A stretch of DNA of 64,000 nucleotides from Fibrella arboris (GTDB taxonomy: Bacteria; Bacteroidota; Bacteroidia; Cytophagales; Spirosomataceae): positions 310,001-374,000 of the forward strand of contig NZ_JBGGWE010000004.1 of assembly GCF_041321095.1 (NCBI RefSeq), read 5' to 3'. The notes under the pieces were generated by a model. It saw only the letters and a list, made by a program, of their open reading frames with translations. It did not search any database and was not told where the DNA came from. Shown here in pieces: positions 1-8,303 of the stretch. Every line of letters starts with the position of its first letter. Position 1 is the stretch's first letter. The position numbers and the translations under genes were made by a program.

Positions 1-1
1 T

Positions 2-640
2 GTTGCCAATCCGAAATACAACGATCTGCCTGAATTTTTTCGGGACCACCAGCTTGAAGTCGTTAGCTCCCTGCCGTTCTACAACGCAGACAAGACCGAC
101 CGGCAACGGGGTAAAGGCGTGTTTGCCGATTCAATTCGGGCCATGAAGATGCTGAACGACGTTGGCTACGGACAGGAAGGCTCCGGTTTGCTGTTAAACT
201 TGGTCTATAACCCCAATGGAGCTTTCCTGCCGGGCGATCAGACTGGATTAAAACGGCAGTTCAAACGGGTACTATCCGATGAATTTGGCTTGGTTTTTAA
301 CGATTTATACGCGATCACCAACGTACCTGTCAGCCGCTATCTGGATTACCTGATTACTTCAGGCAATTACGAGGGGTATATGGAAAAACTGGTTAATTCA
401 TTTAATCCGTCTGCGGCGGCAGGTGTGATGTGCCGTAATACGATCTCGATTGGATGGGATGGTCAGTTATACGACTGCGATTTCAATCAGATGCTCGACC
501 TCAACGTGGCCAGTCCAGTTGCGCACATTCGGGATTTCAACGCTGAAACACTCAGCAGGCGCCATATCATCGTGAATGAACACTGCTACGCCTGCACGGC
601 CGGTGCAGGGTCGAGCTGCGGTGGAGCCACGGCAAATTAA
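2..640 (+). CDS. arsS: Arsenosugar biosynthesis radical SAM protein ArsS, C-terminal part
   Basis: The frame is open from the window edge to TAA at 638-640, so the 5' end, which would carry the radical-SAM CxxxCxxC cluster motif, lies outside. What remains is the family's C-terminal (DUF3641-type) domain: a CRN...GWDGQLYDCDFNQML segment and the ending HCYACTAGAGSSCGG, both cysteine-rich hallmarks of ArsS. Family knowledge: ArsS is thought to attach a SAM-derived deoxyadenosyl group to methylated arsenic during arsenosugar synthesis. The arsM gene follows on the same strand after about 220 bp, which strongly supports the call. An internal ATG at 119 exists, but the codons upstream of it continue the same protein. 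Confidence 0.88.
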   Translation, partial: VANPKYNDLPEFFRDHQLEVVSSLPFYNADKTDRQRGKGVFADSIRAMKMLNDVGYGQEGSGLLLNLVYNPNGAFLPGDQTGLKRQFKRVLSDEFGLVFNDLYAITNVPVSRYLDYLITSGNYEGYMEKLVNSFNPSAAAGVMCRNTISIGWDGQLYDCDFNQMLDLNVASPVAHIRDFNAETLSRRHIIVNEHCYACTAGAGSSCGGATAN

Positions 641-643
641 GTA

Positions 644-845
644 TCAGGTTTCAGGTTTCAGGTTTCAGGTTTCAAGTTTCAGGTTTCAAGTTTCAGGTTT
701 CAAGTTTCAGGTTTCAAGTTTCAGGTTTCAAGGGCTCCGCTTTTGCAATACATAGAAAATGAGCAGAGCAACTTGAAACTTGAATCCTGAAACGTGAAAC
801 CTGAAACTTGAACCCTGAAACGTGAACCCTGAAACTTGAACCCAC
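644..845. repeat. Tandem heptamer hairpin between arsS and arsM
   Basis: About 90 bp of back-to-back 7-mers of the form GGTTTCA or AGTTTCA (644-732) is followed by a roughly 40 bp unique centre. The complementary words (TGAAACC, TGAAACT, TGAATCC, TGAACCC) then run to about 845. The two arms can fold into a very long imperfect hairpin; the centre also has a short GCTCCGC/GCAGAGC pairing. It occupies almost the whole gap between the two genes. A second element of the same design lies at 7455-7589. This is not a CRISPR array, because there are no spacers. Confidence 0.9.
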
Positions 846-859
846 TTCAAACTTAATTT

Positions 860-1828
860 ATGTCTTATCTCGACGCTACCGTTGACGTGTACAGAAAAGC
901 CGCTGAAACGCCGGATGTTGGTTTGTGTTGCACCACCAATCCTGTCTGGCAACTTCCGGGCCTGAGCATTCCCAAGCGCATGCTGGAAATGAACTACGGC
1001 TGTGGCAGCACCGTTAACCCACGCGACCTGGTCAATGACCCTACGGTATTGTATGTGGGTATTGGCGGGGGCATGGAGTTACTTCAATTTGCGTACTTCA
1101 GTCGTCGGCCGGGTGCCATTATTGGGGTTGACATTGTCGATGAAATGCTAACTGCCTGTCAGGAAAACCTGATCGAGGCCGAAGCGGAAAATGACTGGTT
1201 CAACCGTAATTTCATGGATATCCGAAAGGGCAGTGCGTTGGCTCTTCCCGTAGCGGATAACAGTGTGGACGTGGCTGCGCAGAACTGCCTGTTCAATATT
1301 TTCAAAGCCGACGACCTGCGCATTGCCCTTGAGGAGGTCTACCGGGTCTTGACACCTCACGGGCGGCTGGTCATGTCTGACCCCACCTGCGAGCAGCCCA
1401 TGTCGGAGGAATTGCGGAACGACGATCGATTGCGGGCACTCTGCCTAACGGGGTCATTACCGTTAAAAGATTACCTGGCCGTGATTACCGGCGTAGGGTT
1501 CGGCACAGTTGAGGTCCGCGCCAAACGGGCGTACCGGGTGTTGTCGCCCAAACAGTATGCTACCGATGAACTGATTTACATTGAAAGTGTGGAGATCTGT
1601 GCTATCAAAGACTCCATGCCAGCCGACGGACCCTGCATTTTTACAGGTCAGACAGCCATCTATTACGGCGACAACGACCATTTCGATGACCACAAAGGCC
1701 ATGTTCTGTTGCCGAATCAGCCACTGGCTGTCTGCGACAAAACAGCCAGCGCATTAGCCGCGTTGAACCGGGATGACATTTTCATTTCGCCGTCGACGTA
1801 TTTTTACGACGGTGGCGGTTGCTGCTGA
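860..1828 (+). CDS. arsM: Arsenosugar biosynthesis arsenite methyltransferase ArsM
   Basis: A 322-residue class I SAM methyltransferase. The glycine-rich SAM loop (YVGIGGGMELLQ) lies near residue 65 and the acidic strand end (GVDIVDEM) follows it. Candidate arsenic-binding cysteines are C23 and C24 (LCCTTNP), CGS near residue 49 and SDPTCEQP near residue 173. The C-terminus ends GGGCC, a terminal cysteine pair. Role by family: stepwise methylation of As(III), here feeding ArsS, whose gene lies just upstream. The long C-terminal extension beyond the methyltransferase core is typical of the arsenosugar-type ArsM rather than the short detoxification type. The intervening heptamer hairpin may separate or modulate the two messages. 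Confidence 0.88.
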   Translation: MSYLDATVDVYRKAAETPDVGLCCTTNPVWQLPGLSIPKRMLEMNYGCGSTVNPRDLVNDPTVLYVGIGGGMELLQFAYFSRRPGAIIGVDIVDEMLTACQENLIEAEAENDWFNRNFMDIRKGSALALPVADNSVDVAAQNCLFNIFKADDLRIALEEVYRVLTPHGRLVMSDPTCEQPMSEELRNDDRLRALCLTGSLPLKDYLAVITGVGFGTVEVRAKRAYRVLSPKQYATDELIYIESVEICAIKDSMPADGPCIFTGQTAIYYGDNDHFDDHKGHVLLPNQPLAVCDKTASALAALNRDDIFISPSTYFYDGGGCC

Positions 1829-1933
1829 GTCGATTGCCAGTCTGCTGCGCTGCTGGTAAGCAGCCATTACCGGTCATTCATTGCGAACGCGACAAATGGC
1901 AGCACGGCAGACTAACCACGAATACGTTCCCCT

Positions 1934-3130
1934 ATGTCGCCCATTCGCTTATCTGATCTGGCTTATACAATTGATGCGGTACTGGAAGAAAATTTCAGCG
2001 GAAAAGCCATGTGGGTATTGGCCGAAACCAGCGACATCAAGAACTATCCAGACCGGCAGTACTGCTTTCTGGGGTTAGTGGAGCGCGAAGGAAACCAGAC
2101 TGTTGCTAAGCTGGATGCCGTCATCTGGCGGAAAAACTACCCTATTCTACGCGCCTTTGAAGCCGCTACCGGTGTGGCTTTTGCCCGAAATATTCAGCTC
2201 CTGATGCTGGTATCGGTCACCTACAGCCCAATCTATGGGATGCGGCTGGAGATTCACCAGATCAACCACGCCTACACCCTCGGCAACATTGAGCGCGAAC
2301 GGCAGGCCGTGCTGGATACGCTCGTGCGTGAGCATTCGCAATACGTCTGGATGGACCAGGGGCAGTATTTCACCAGCAATCAACTACTCGAACGTCCTGC
2401 AGTCTGGCAACGGATTGCCCTGATCACCGCACCCAATTCTGACGGCTGGCGTGATTTCCGGCAGGAACTCGCCAATAACCCGTGGGGCTATCAGTTCGCC
2501 ATCGACGAGTACCTGACCCAGGTGCAGGGGCAGGGTGCCGACAAGGCGATTTGTACCCAGTTGGAGCAGATAGCCCGGTGCGCTACTCCGTATGATGCCG
2601 TCGTGATTGTGCGGGGCGGAGGTTCACAACTTGATTTCGGTGCCTTCGACACCTTACGGATGGGCGTGGCCATAGCCAGCTTCCCCTACCCCATTCTGGC
2701 GGGAATCGGGCATGACCGAAATGTGAGTATCACCGACATGCTGTGTCATCAGAGTGTGAAAACACCCACAAAGGCGGCCGTTTTTCTGATCGAACACAAC
2801 CGTCTTTTTGAAGAAAATTGCCTGCAACTGGCCTATCGCGTGGCCGAAGCCAGCCGAACAGCCATGCAGGATGCCCGCGAAGAAATAGACGTGCTGGCCG
2901 ACCGGTTCCGGTATGGCACCCAAACGTACCTGCGCAACCGCCATGTTGAGTTGACCGAGAAACAGACCACCGTTCGCCACCTCGACCCCATCAGTGTGCT
3001 TCGACGGGGGTATGCCATGCTCAGTCGTAACGGGCAGATCCTCACCCGCGCCGATGCTTTTCGGGCAGGCGATGCCATTCAGGCTCAGTTCGCCGATGGC
3101 GCTATTGAATTGACAGTGACCAGTGAATGA
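1934..3130 (+). CDS. xseA: Exodeoxyribonuclease VII large subunit
   Basis: 398 residues. The N-terminal OB-fold domain (about 1-105) is followed by the exonuclease VII catalytic domain. Diagnostic motifs are ITAPNSDGWRDF near residue 163, VVIVRGGGSQLDFGAFD near residue 225 and GIGHDRNVSITDM near residue 260, equivalent to the family's VRGGGS and GIGHE motifs. The C-terminal coiled-coil region is followed by a short RRGYAML segment seen in the family. With XseB it degrades single-stranded DNA in both directions to oligonucleotides. It is shorter than the Escherichia coli protein (about 456 residues) but all core motifs are present. xseB follows 67 bp downstream. Confidence 0.95.
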   Translation: MSPIRLSDLAYTIDAVLEENFSGKAMWVLAETSDIKNYPDRQYCFLGLVEREGNQTVAKLDAVIWRKNYPILRAFEAATGVAFARNIQLLMLVSVTYSPIYGMRLEIHQINHAYTLGNIERERQAVLDTLVREHSQYVWMDQGQYFTSNQLLERPAVWQRIALITAPNSDGWRDFRQELANNPWGYQFAIDEYLTQVQGQGADKAICTQLEQIARCATPYDAVVIVRGGGSQLDFGAFDTLRMGVAIASFPYPILAGIGHDRNVSITDMLCHQSVKTPTKAAVFLIEHNRLFEENCLQLAYRVAEASRTAMQDAREEIDVLADRFRYGTQTYLRNRHVELTEKQTTVRHLDPISVLRRGYAMLSRNGQILTRADAFRAGDAIQAQFADGAIELTVTSE

Positions 3131-3197
3131 CCACTTACTATTTGCGCTGCTCAGGTACGTTATCTGGCGGGGCCATTGATCAGTGAAACTTTCCCCT

Positions 3198-3389
3198 ATG
3201 ACTTATCAGGAAGCATACGAACAGTTGACGTCGCTCGTTGACGAAATAGAGAATGAAGCTGTACCACTCGACGAATTACCCGGGCGTATCCGGCAGGCGA
3301 CTGAGTTGATCGCCTTTTGCCAGCAACGATTGCGGGCCGTCGATGAAGACTATCAACAAGCCCTGATTCAATTGCAGAAAAGACAGTAG
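3198..3389 (+). CDS. xseB: Exodeoxyribonuclease VII small subunit
   Basis: 63 residues starting MTYQEAYEQLTSLVDEIE, the classic XseB helix (YEEA...L..IV..LE), with the family's LDELPGRIRQATELI turn and a C-terminal coiled coil. I chose ATG 3198; an in-frame GTG at 3183 would add five residues that are not typical of the family. It partners XseA, encoded immediately upstream, so the two form one operon. The gap between them holds one copy of the abundant CAGGTACGTT word (3152-3161). Confidence 0.92.
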   Translation: MTYQEAYEQLTSLVDEIENEAVPLDELPGRIRQATELIAFCQQRLRAVDEDYQQALIQLQKRQ

Positions 3390-3437
3390 CCCAAATATTA
3401 ATAAATGATTGAGTGGGTGCCATTGGAAAACTGTGTT

Positions 3438-3445
3438 TAATTTTG
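3438..3445 (+). promoter_or_regulatory. Possible -7 promoter box (TAATTTTG)
   Basis: TAATTTTG matches the Bacteroidota sigma-ABfr -7 consensus TAnnTTTG exactly. It lies in the gap after xseB, about 158 bp upstream of the DUF937/OmpA gene. I do not see a well-spaced -33 TTG, so this is a candidate only. Confidence 0.35.
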
Positions 3446-3602
3446 GGACAGGATGTGACGGCTCAACTGCCGTTAGATGCCACCGCCTAGACTGACGACT
3501 GCGGCATAACATCCTGTGAATAGCCCATCCACTGATAAGAAGCTGGCGGAATGACCGAGGCGTATGGGCATTCGTATCGTAACTGTATACTGACCAATCA
3601 TC

Positions 3603-4952
3603 ATGACTTTATTTGGTGCGTTCAACGAAGTGCTTACTCCAGAGGTACTGGCAAAGATTGCCCTGTACGAGGATGAGCCTGCGGAGAAAACCACAAAAGC
3701 CGTAGAAGGCTTAGTTCACACGGTATTTGGTGGACTGCTCAAACGAACCACAACTGAAATTGGCGTCAATCAATTATTTAGCCAGCTCCAGAAGAGTGGC
3801 TACGACGGTTCGCTAACCGCCAACCTGAACAGCGTGCTTAAAGACGCTACTCAGACGCATGCCGTGATTACAACCGGCAATGAAGCGATCAGTCGGTTGC
3901 TACCGGCCATGAAAAGCTCTATTGCCGGTATGATTTCCAGCTATGCCGGTATTCGGAACTCATCGTCCATCTCATTGCTCGGCTTAACGGCCGGCGTTGT
4001 CCTGGATGTACTCGGGCGGCAGGTGAAAGAAAAAAAGCTGGACGCCGATGGACTCGCAGCGTCATTGTTCGACCAGCGGGAAGCCTTTATCAATGCCGTA
4101 CCCGAAAGTCTGTTTCCTCAGCTTGTCGAGAAAGTGGGGATTCAGCAGATAGTGGCCGGCGTGGCAGCGCCAGCGAAACGGACTGCCCAGACGCAGCCTA
4201 TACGCAGTGGCAGCACAGGCCCGGCCACACGCACCATTCCAACGTCGACGGTTTCCTTTGAGCCTGACCCAGATACCGACTCAGGCGGGTCGGCCGGTAA
4301 GTGGTTGATCGGCGCACTGATCGTGGCCGCCATTGGTGTGGGCGGTTATTTCGTTTGGCAGAACAGCAAAAATTTCTCGACAGATTCCACAGAATCAACC
4401 GGCGACGTATCGTCGACCCTCAGCGACTCTTCGCAGGCCGATACGGTTGCCCGATCACTGGCCGTTCCCGTCGACACGATGGCCAGCCGCCCCGTAACAA
4501 CTACGGCAACATCGGCCACAACAGCTACGGGCATCGCAACGCCGACCACTACGGATGCCGCCTTCAACACGGCTATGACAACGTACCTGAACGATCCTGC
4601 TCAGGCGAAAGGGCGCGTTTTCAATCTGTCAGGGGTTACTTTCGAGCCATCGTCACTCAGCATGACGCCCGCTTCGCAGGGGCAGATCAATGAGTTGGTG
4701 GCTTTATTAAAAGCTCGTCCTACTCTCCAGATCCAGTTGCAGGGATACGCTAACGACGCGCCTGGACCAGCAGCGGGGCTCACGAACAAGGCCTTGTCGT
4801 TCAAACGGGTGAATGCCATTAAACAACAGCTTGTTGGCGCAGGCATCAACTACCTGCGTGTGGATGCCATTGGCCTGGGAACGGGCGTTAAAGTGGGCGA
4901 ACTTGGTAAGCAGCCCCAGAAGAAGATCAACCTCAAGGTGATTACGAAGTAG
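3603..4952 (+). CDS. DUF937 / OmpA-like C-terminal domain fusion protein
   Basis: 449 residues. Residues 1-195 are a DUF937-type helical domain rich in Gly and Ala (TVFGGLLKRTTTE, SSISLLGLTAGVVLDVLGRQ). A Pro/Thr-rich linker leads to one transmembrane segment near 233-250 (WLIGALIVAAIGVGGYFVW), and a low-complexity Ser/Thr stretch follows. From about 335 to the end is an OmpA/MotB-like peptidoglycan-binding domain (VTFEPSSLSM..., LQIQLQGYAND, LSFKRVNAIKQQLV). No signal peptide is visible, so the DUF937 part is probably cytoplasmic and the OmpA part periplasmic. The cellular role is unknown; anchoring to peptidoglycan is inferred from the C-terminal domain. A strong terminator follows at 4971. 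Confidence 0.8.
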   Translation: MTLFGAFNEVLTPEVLAKIALYEDEPAEKTTKAVEGLVHTVFGGLLKRTTTEIGVNQLFSQLQKSGYDGSLTANLNSVLKDATQTHAVITTGNEAISRLLPAMKSSIAGMISSYAGIRNSSSISLLGLTAGVVLDVLGRQVKEKKLDADGLAASLFDQREAFINAVPESLFPQLVEKVGIQQIVAGVAAPAKRTAQTQPIRSGSTGPATRTIPTSTVSFEPDPDTDSGGSAGKWLIGALIVAAIGVGGYFVWQNSKNFSTDSTESTGDVSSTLSDSSQADTVARSLAVPVDTMASRPVTTTATSATTATGIATPTTTDAAFNTAMTTYLNDPAQAKGRVFNLSGVTFEPSSLSMTPASQGQINELVALLKARPTLQIQLQGYANDAPGPAAGLTNKALSFKRVNAIKQQLVGAGINYLRVDAIGLGTGVKVGELGKQPQKKINLKVITK

Positions 4953-4970
4953 CTAGCCTGCTTCTCGTTG

Positions 4971-5003
4971 AACCGGTTGCTATTCGTTAGCAACCGGTTT
5001 TTT
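4971..5003 (+). terminator. Rho-independent terminator
   Basis: A perfect 10 bp stem, AACCGGTTGC / GCAACCGGTT with a 9-nt loop, runs directly into a T tract at 4998-5003, 18 bp after the DUF937/OmpA stop codon. Confidence 0.9.
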
Positions 5004-5074
5004 GTTGATAGGCACTCTATTAACGAATAAACATCCGTTTAGTAGAAAGCCCTGTGTTGGTTCTTTGGCTGTAC

Positions 5075-6085
5075 ATGAAGCAACAGCTATTATCAATACG
5101 CTTAAACCGCCAGCGGTCAGAGGATCAGGCGGCACCGGCTGTTTCTGGCCATCAGGACCAGTCGGGAATCAATCGCAGGCAGTTCCTTCAAACGGCAAGC
5201 GCAGCGGCACTCGCGCTGGCAGCGGGAGTCGACGGGCTGGCCAGCGTAGTAGCTCCCCCGAAGACAGGGTTACGCATTGCCTATTCGGCCATTACCTGGG
5301 GCGGAAACGATGCGCAGGCAATCGCCGATATCTCGGCCACTGGTTACAAAGGCATCCAGCTACGCGCCAATTCGTTTGGTCCGTATCGCACCAAACCGTC
5401 GGAGTTGAAAGCCCTGCTCGATCAGCATGGCTTACAACTGGCCATGTTTTCGAGCGGTAATGTGGAAATAGACCCGGCCAAATTCCAGAGTACGATTGAT
5501 CAGCACGTGGCTCACGCAAGCTTTGTGAAAGCATTGGGCGGTTCGGCCATTCAGCTTACCAACTCGGTTCGCCCCAAAGACAGGCTCCCAACCACCGAAG
5601 AACTAAAGCGGCTAGCCACAGTCATGAACGAGATTGGCAAACAAACGGCCGATCTGGGTGTGCAGGCAGTGTATCATAACCACATGCACCAACTGGGCGA
5701 AACACCCGCCGAAGTTGACGTGATTGTGCAGGCCATGAACCCCAAAGCCGTGCGGCTGCTCCTCGACATTGCGCATTACCAGCAAGGGGGCGGTCAGCCC
5801 GAACTGGCAGTTGTCCAGTACAAGGACCTGATTCATTCGCTCCATCTGAAAGATACGATGTCGCCCCTCCCCGACCGGCCGGGAACACCCAATGCCTACA
5901 AATTCGTGGAGTTGGGCCGGGGTAACGTAAACGTACCTGCGGTATTCAAAGCCTTGAAAACCATAAAGTTTAACGGCTGGGGAATCATCGAATTAGACGG
6001 CGTGCCCGACCCAGGACGCACGGCGCTGCAATGCGCACAAACCAATAAAGAATACATCACTCAAACCTTGAAGTTCCCGATTTAA
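5075..6085 (+). CDS. Tat-exported sugar phosphate isomerase/epimerase family protein
   Basis: A 336-residue TIM-barrel protein of the AP-endonuclease-2-like family. The twin-arginine signal (NRRQFLQTASAAALALAAG) lies near residues 30-50, so it is probably exported folded. Barrel motifs include GYKGIQLRAN, VYHNHMHQLGE with metal-ligand His residues, LLLDIAHYQQGG, SLHLKD and WGIIELDG. The substrate cannot be read from sequence; family members act on sugars or inositols. I chose ATG 5075; an upstream GTG (5054) is in frame. The next gene, also Tat-exported, starts 15 bp after the stop, so the two probably form one unit for periplasmic sugar oxidation or epimerisation. Confidence 0.85.
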   Translation: MKQQLLSIRLNRQRSEDQAAPAVSGHQDQSGINRRQFLQTASAAALALAAGVDGLASVVAPPKTGLRIAYSAITWGGNDAQAIADISATGYKGIQLRANSFGPYRTKPSELKALLDQHGLQLAMFSSGNVEIDPAKFQSTIDQHVAHASFVKALGGSAIQLTNSVRPKDRLPTTEELKRLATVMNEIGKQTADLGVQAVYHNHMHQLGETPAEVDVIVQAMNPKAVRLLLDIAHYQQGGGQPELAVVQYKDLIHSLHLKDTMSPLPDRPGTPNAYKFVELGRGNVNVPAVFKALKTIKFNGWGIIELDGVPDPGRTALQCAQTNKEYITQTLKFPI

Positions 6086-6100
6086 ACCAGCGACTAGCGT

Positions 6101-7444
6101 ATGCATAACAGACGAGATTTTCTTAAAACATCAGCCGGGGCCGCCGTTGGTTTGGTAGGCTTAGGCACGAGTTTTTCAGCCAGCAGCTACAGCCGTATCC
6201 TGGGCTCGAACGAGCGGGTACGTGTAGGCGTAATTGGTTTTTCAGACCGCTTCCGTCAGTCGCTGTCGCCTGCCTTCGCTGATCATGCCAAAGAGCTTAA
6301 TTTCTCTTTCGTTGGCGTTTCTGACCTCTGGAACCGCCGCCGCGACGAAGCCAAAGCGTACCTGACTGGTAAAGGTTGGGCCGATGCCAATAACTTCGCC
6401 ATGTGCCGCAATAATGATGAGCTGCTCGACCGGAAAGATATTGACGCGGTCATCATTAGCACGGCCGATTTCCAACACGCCATTCACTGTGCCGACGCGG
6501 TTGAATCAGGTCGGGATGTATACGTCGAGAAACCATTTGCCGAGTCGATGGACGATGCACGCAAGGCGTTGAAAGCCGTTGAAAAATCGAAGAAAATTGT
6601 GCAGGTAGGTTCGCAGCGCCGTTCTGCGCCCAACTACCACGCCGCCAATGACTTTATCAAGTCGGGAAAATTCGGTGATGTGTCGATGGTTGAGATGACC
6701 TGGAACGTGAACCAGCCCGGTCGCTGGCGCCGGCCCAAACTGGTATCGGAGATTCGGCAGGAAGATACCGACTGGAAACGCTTTTTGCTGAACCGCCCTG
6801 CCGAAGCCTGGGATCCACGCAAATACCTGGAGTACCGCCTTTTCTACCCATACTCATCGGGTATTCCCGGCCAGTGGATGTCGCACCAGATTGATACGGT
6901 TCACTGGTTCAGCGGCTTAGACCACCCTCGGTCGGTGGTAGCCAATGGGGGCGTTTACGTGTGGAAAGATGGCCGCGTGAATCCAGATACGTTCACCGCC
7001 GTGTTCGATTACGGCCCGGATAACGACAAATCGAAAGGATTCCAGGTAATGTATTCGTCGCGGATGCACAACGAAGCAGGCGGCACCAAAGAATACTACT
7101 TCTCGAACGGTGGTATGATCAACCTCGACACGAACAAGATCACGTCGGAAGGTGGCTTGAAAGCCAATTTTGCCCGTGAAATGGGTATGCAGCCTAATCT
7201 CCTGGCCGACCAGACCCTGTCGCAGGGACCTAAAATAGAAACGAGCGCCAACACCGGCGGTGACCCGATGACCTCGTTTCACATGCGCAACTGGATGGAA
7301 TGTGTGCGCAGCCGGAAAGAGCCCAACGCGCCAGCCCGCGTTGGTTTCAACCACTCGGTTGCCAACATTATGGCCACTAAAGCCCTGCATACAGGCAAAC
7401 GCGTAACCTGGGATGCTACCAAAGGTGATATCGTGGTAGCGTAA
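6101..7444 (+). CDS. Tat-exported Gfo/Idh/MocA family oxidoreductase
   Basis: 447 residues. A Tat signal (NRRDFLKTSAGAAVGLVGLG) opens the protein. The Rossmann-fold NAD(P) domain (VRVGVIGFSDRFRQS) begins near residue 40, and the family's EKP motif is present (YVEKPFAESM, about residue 142). The C-terminal substrate domain includes WMSHQIDTVHWF, typical of secreted Gfo/Idh/MocA proteins of Bacteroidota. These bind the cofactor tightly and act on periplasmic sugars or cyclitols; the exact substrate is not inferable. It is co-transcribed with the upstream barrel protein (15 bp gap). A heptamer hairpin follows the stop. Confidence 0.88.
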   Translation: MHNRRDFLKTSAGAAVGLVGLGTSFSASSYSRILGSNERVRVGVIGFSDRFRQSLSPAFADHAKELNFSFVGVSDLWNRRRDEAKAYLTGKGWADANNFAMCRNNDELLDRKDIDAVIISTADFQHAIHCADAVESGRDVYVEKPFAESMDDARKALKAVEKSKKIVQVGSQRRSAPNYHAANDFIKSGKFGDVSMVEMTWNVNQPGRWRRPKLVSEIRQEDTDWKRFLLNRPAEAWDPRKYLEYRLFYPYSSGIPGQWMSHQIDTVHWFSGLDHPRSVVANGGVYVWKDGRVNPDTFTAVFDYGPDNDKSKGFQVMYSSRMHNEAGGTKEYYFSNGGMINLDTNKITSEGGLKANFAREMGMQPNLLADQTLSQGPKIETSANTGGDPMTSFHMRNWMECVRSRKEPNAPARVGFNHSVANIMATKALHTGKRVTWDATKGDIVVA

Positions 7445-7454
7445 GATTGTAAGG

Positions 7455-7589
7455 ATCAGGTTTCAGGTTTCAAGGTTTCAGGTTTCAGGTTTCAAGTTTC
7501 AAGTTTCAGGTGGCTTCGCTATATCACCAGATGGGAATCAGCGAAGACACCTGAAACCTTGAAACTTGAAACCTGAAACCTGAAACCTG
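7455..7589. repeat. Second tandem heptamer hairpin
   Basis: GGTTTCA and AGTTTCA words (7455-7510) are followed by a 39 bp centre with its own CTTCGCT/AGCGAAG pairing. Inverted TGAAACC/TGAAACT words then run to 7589. It fills the gap between two convergent genes, so it could act as a bidirectional terminator. It shares the heptamer and architecture, but not the centre, with the element at 644-845. Confidence 0.9.
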
Positions 7590-7592
7590 CCC

Positions 7593-8213
7593 CTAATCGA
7601 CTTCGATTGCTTCCAGGATATCCATCAACGCCCCGAAGTCTCGGCTTCCGGGGCGTTCTTCGTTTCCGCCAGCCAGCGCAATGCCCGCAATGGGCAGGTC
7701 TGTCAGTACTGTCTGAATCGAGGCCGCATCGAAGCCAATGCCCAGTAACACCGGGTGACGGCTGGCCACCTGTGTGAGTGCAGTTTTCAACGCCTCGTCG
7801 AGATGAATAACCGACTGATTTTCGAGCAGCAGATAATCAATACCGGGTAGGGCCGTACTGGCAACGGCATCGAGTTGTTCCAGCGACATAGTGGCCAAGT
7901 CAGCACGCAGCATAAGCGGTTTACCCATTGTGCTCAGATAGGGAAGCAGAGCAGCCTCTTCGACCTGCAACACATCGGGTTGGTAGGTCGCCAGTAGCTG
8001 TTCTATCTCATCGGGGTCTGTAGAACTGGTCTCGCCAACAATGTGTACGCCTGCTACCCAACCACGAATTTCAGAGAACTGAGCGGGCTCGATATAATCA
8101 GGGCTAGTGCTGTCCATTGAAAAACCCAGCAGATCGACGCCCATACCGGCGCAATAACGCGCATCACTGAGATTAGTAACGTTAGAGATTTTGACGGTTG
8201 TCTGAAGGGCCAT
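7593..8213 (-). CDS. TrpF-like beta/alpha-barrel protein lacking the catalytic cysteine
   Basis: 206 residues that align by pattern with phosphoribosylanthranilate isomerase: TVKISNVTNLSDARYCAGMGVDLLGFSM at the N-terminus, and the phosphate-loop-like strands LLGIGFDA and IAGIALAGGNEERPGSRDF at the C-terminus. In true TrpF the first strand reads KICG, with the cysteine acting as general base; here it reads KISN, so that residue is missing. The equivalent of the catalytic Asp is also not obvious. It stands alone, away from any trp genes. It is probably a paralogue with another or non-catalytic role. The stop codon abuts the heptamer hairpin. Confidence 0.65.
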   Translation of the reverse strand: MALQTTVKISNVTNLSDARYCAGMGVDLLGFSMDSTSPDYIEPAQFSEIRGWVAGVHIVGETSSTDPDEIEQLLATYQPDVLQVEEAALLPYLSTMGKPLMLRADLATMSLEQLDAVASTALPGIDYLLLENQSVIHLDEALKTALTQVASRHPVLLGIGFDAASIQTVLTDLPIAGIALAGGNEERPGSRDFGALMDILEAIEVD

Positions 8214-8245
8214 ACGTACCTGGGTTAACTTGATTTTTGGAGGGG

Positions 8246-8253
8246 CGAAAGTA
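8246..8253 (-). promoter_or_regulatory. Possible -7 promoter box (TACTTTCG)
   Basis: On the minus strand this reads TACTTTCG, one mismatch from TAnnTTTG, about 33 bp upstream of the TrpF-like gene. A TTG about 22 bp further upstream (8276-8278 complement) could be the -33 element, although it overlaps the neighbouring terminator. Confidence 0.35.
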
Positions 8254-8274
8254 GTACACCAGCTTTGTTCTTCA

Positions 8275-8297
8275 GCAAAAAAGGGCGAAACCCGCCC
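8275..8297 (-). terminator. Rho-independent terminator of the TPR membrane protein gene
   Basis: Read on the minus strand, GGGCG-GGTTT-CGCCC is followed by six T residues (complement of 8277-8282), just 6 bp after the stop codon at 8304. The stem is short but GC-only, with a classic U tract. Confidence 0.8.
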
Positions 8298-8303
8298 AAA
8301 AAG

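Noticed and set aside
644..845. CRISPR array
   Set aside because: Units are 7 bp, contiguous, without spacers, and appear in both orientations within one element.
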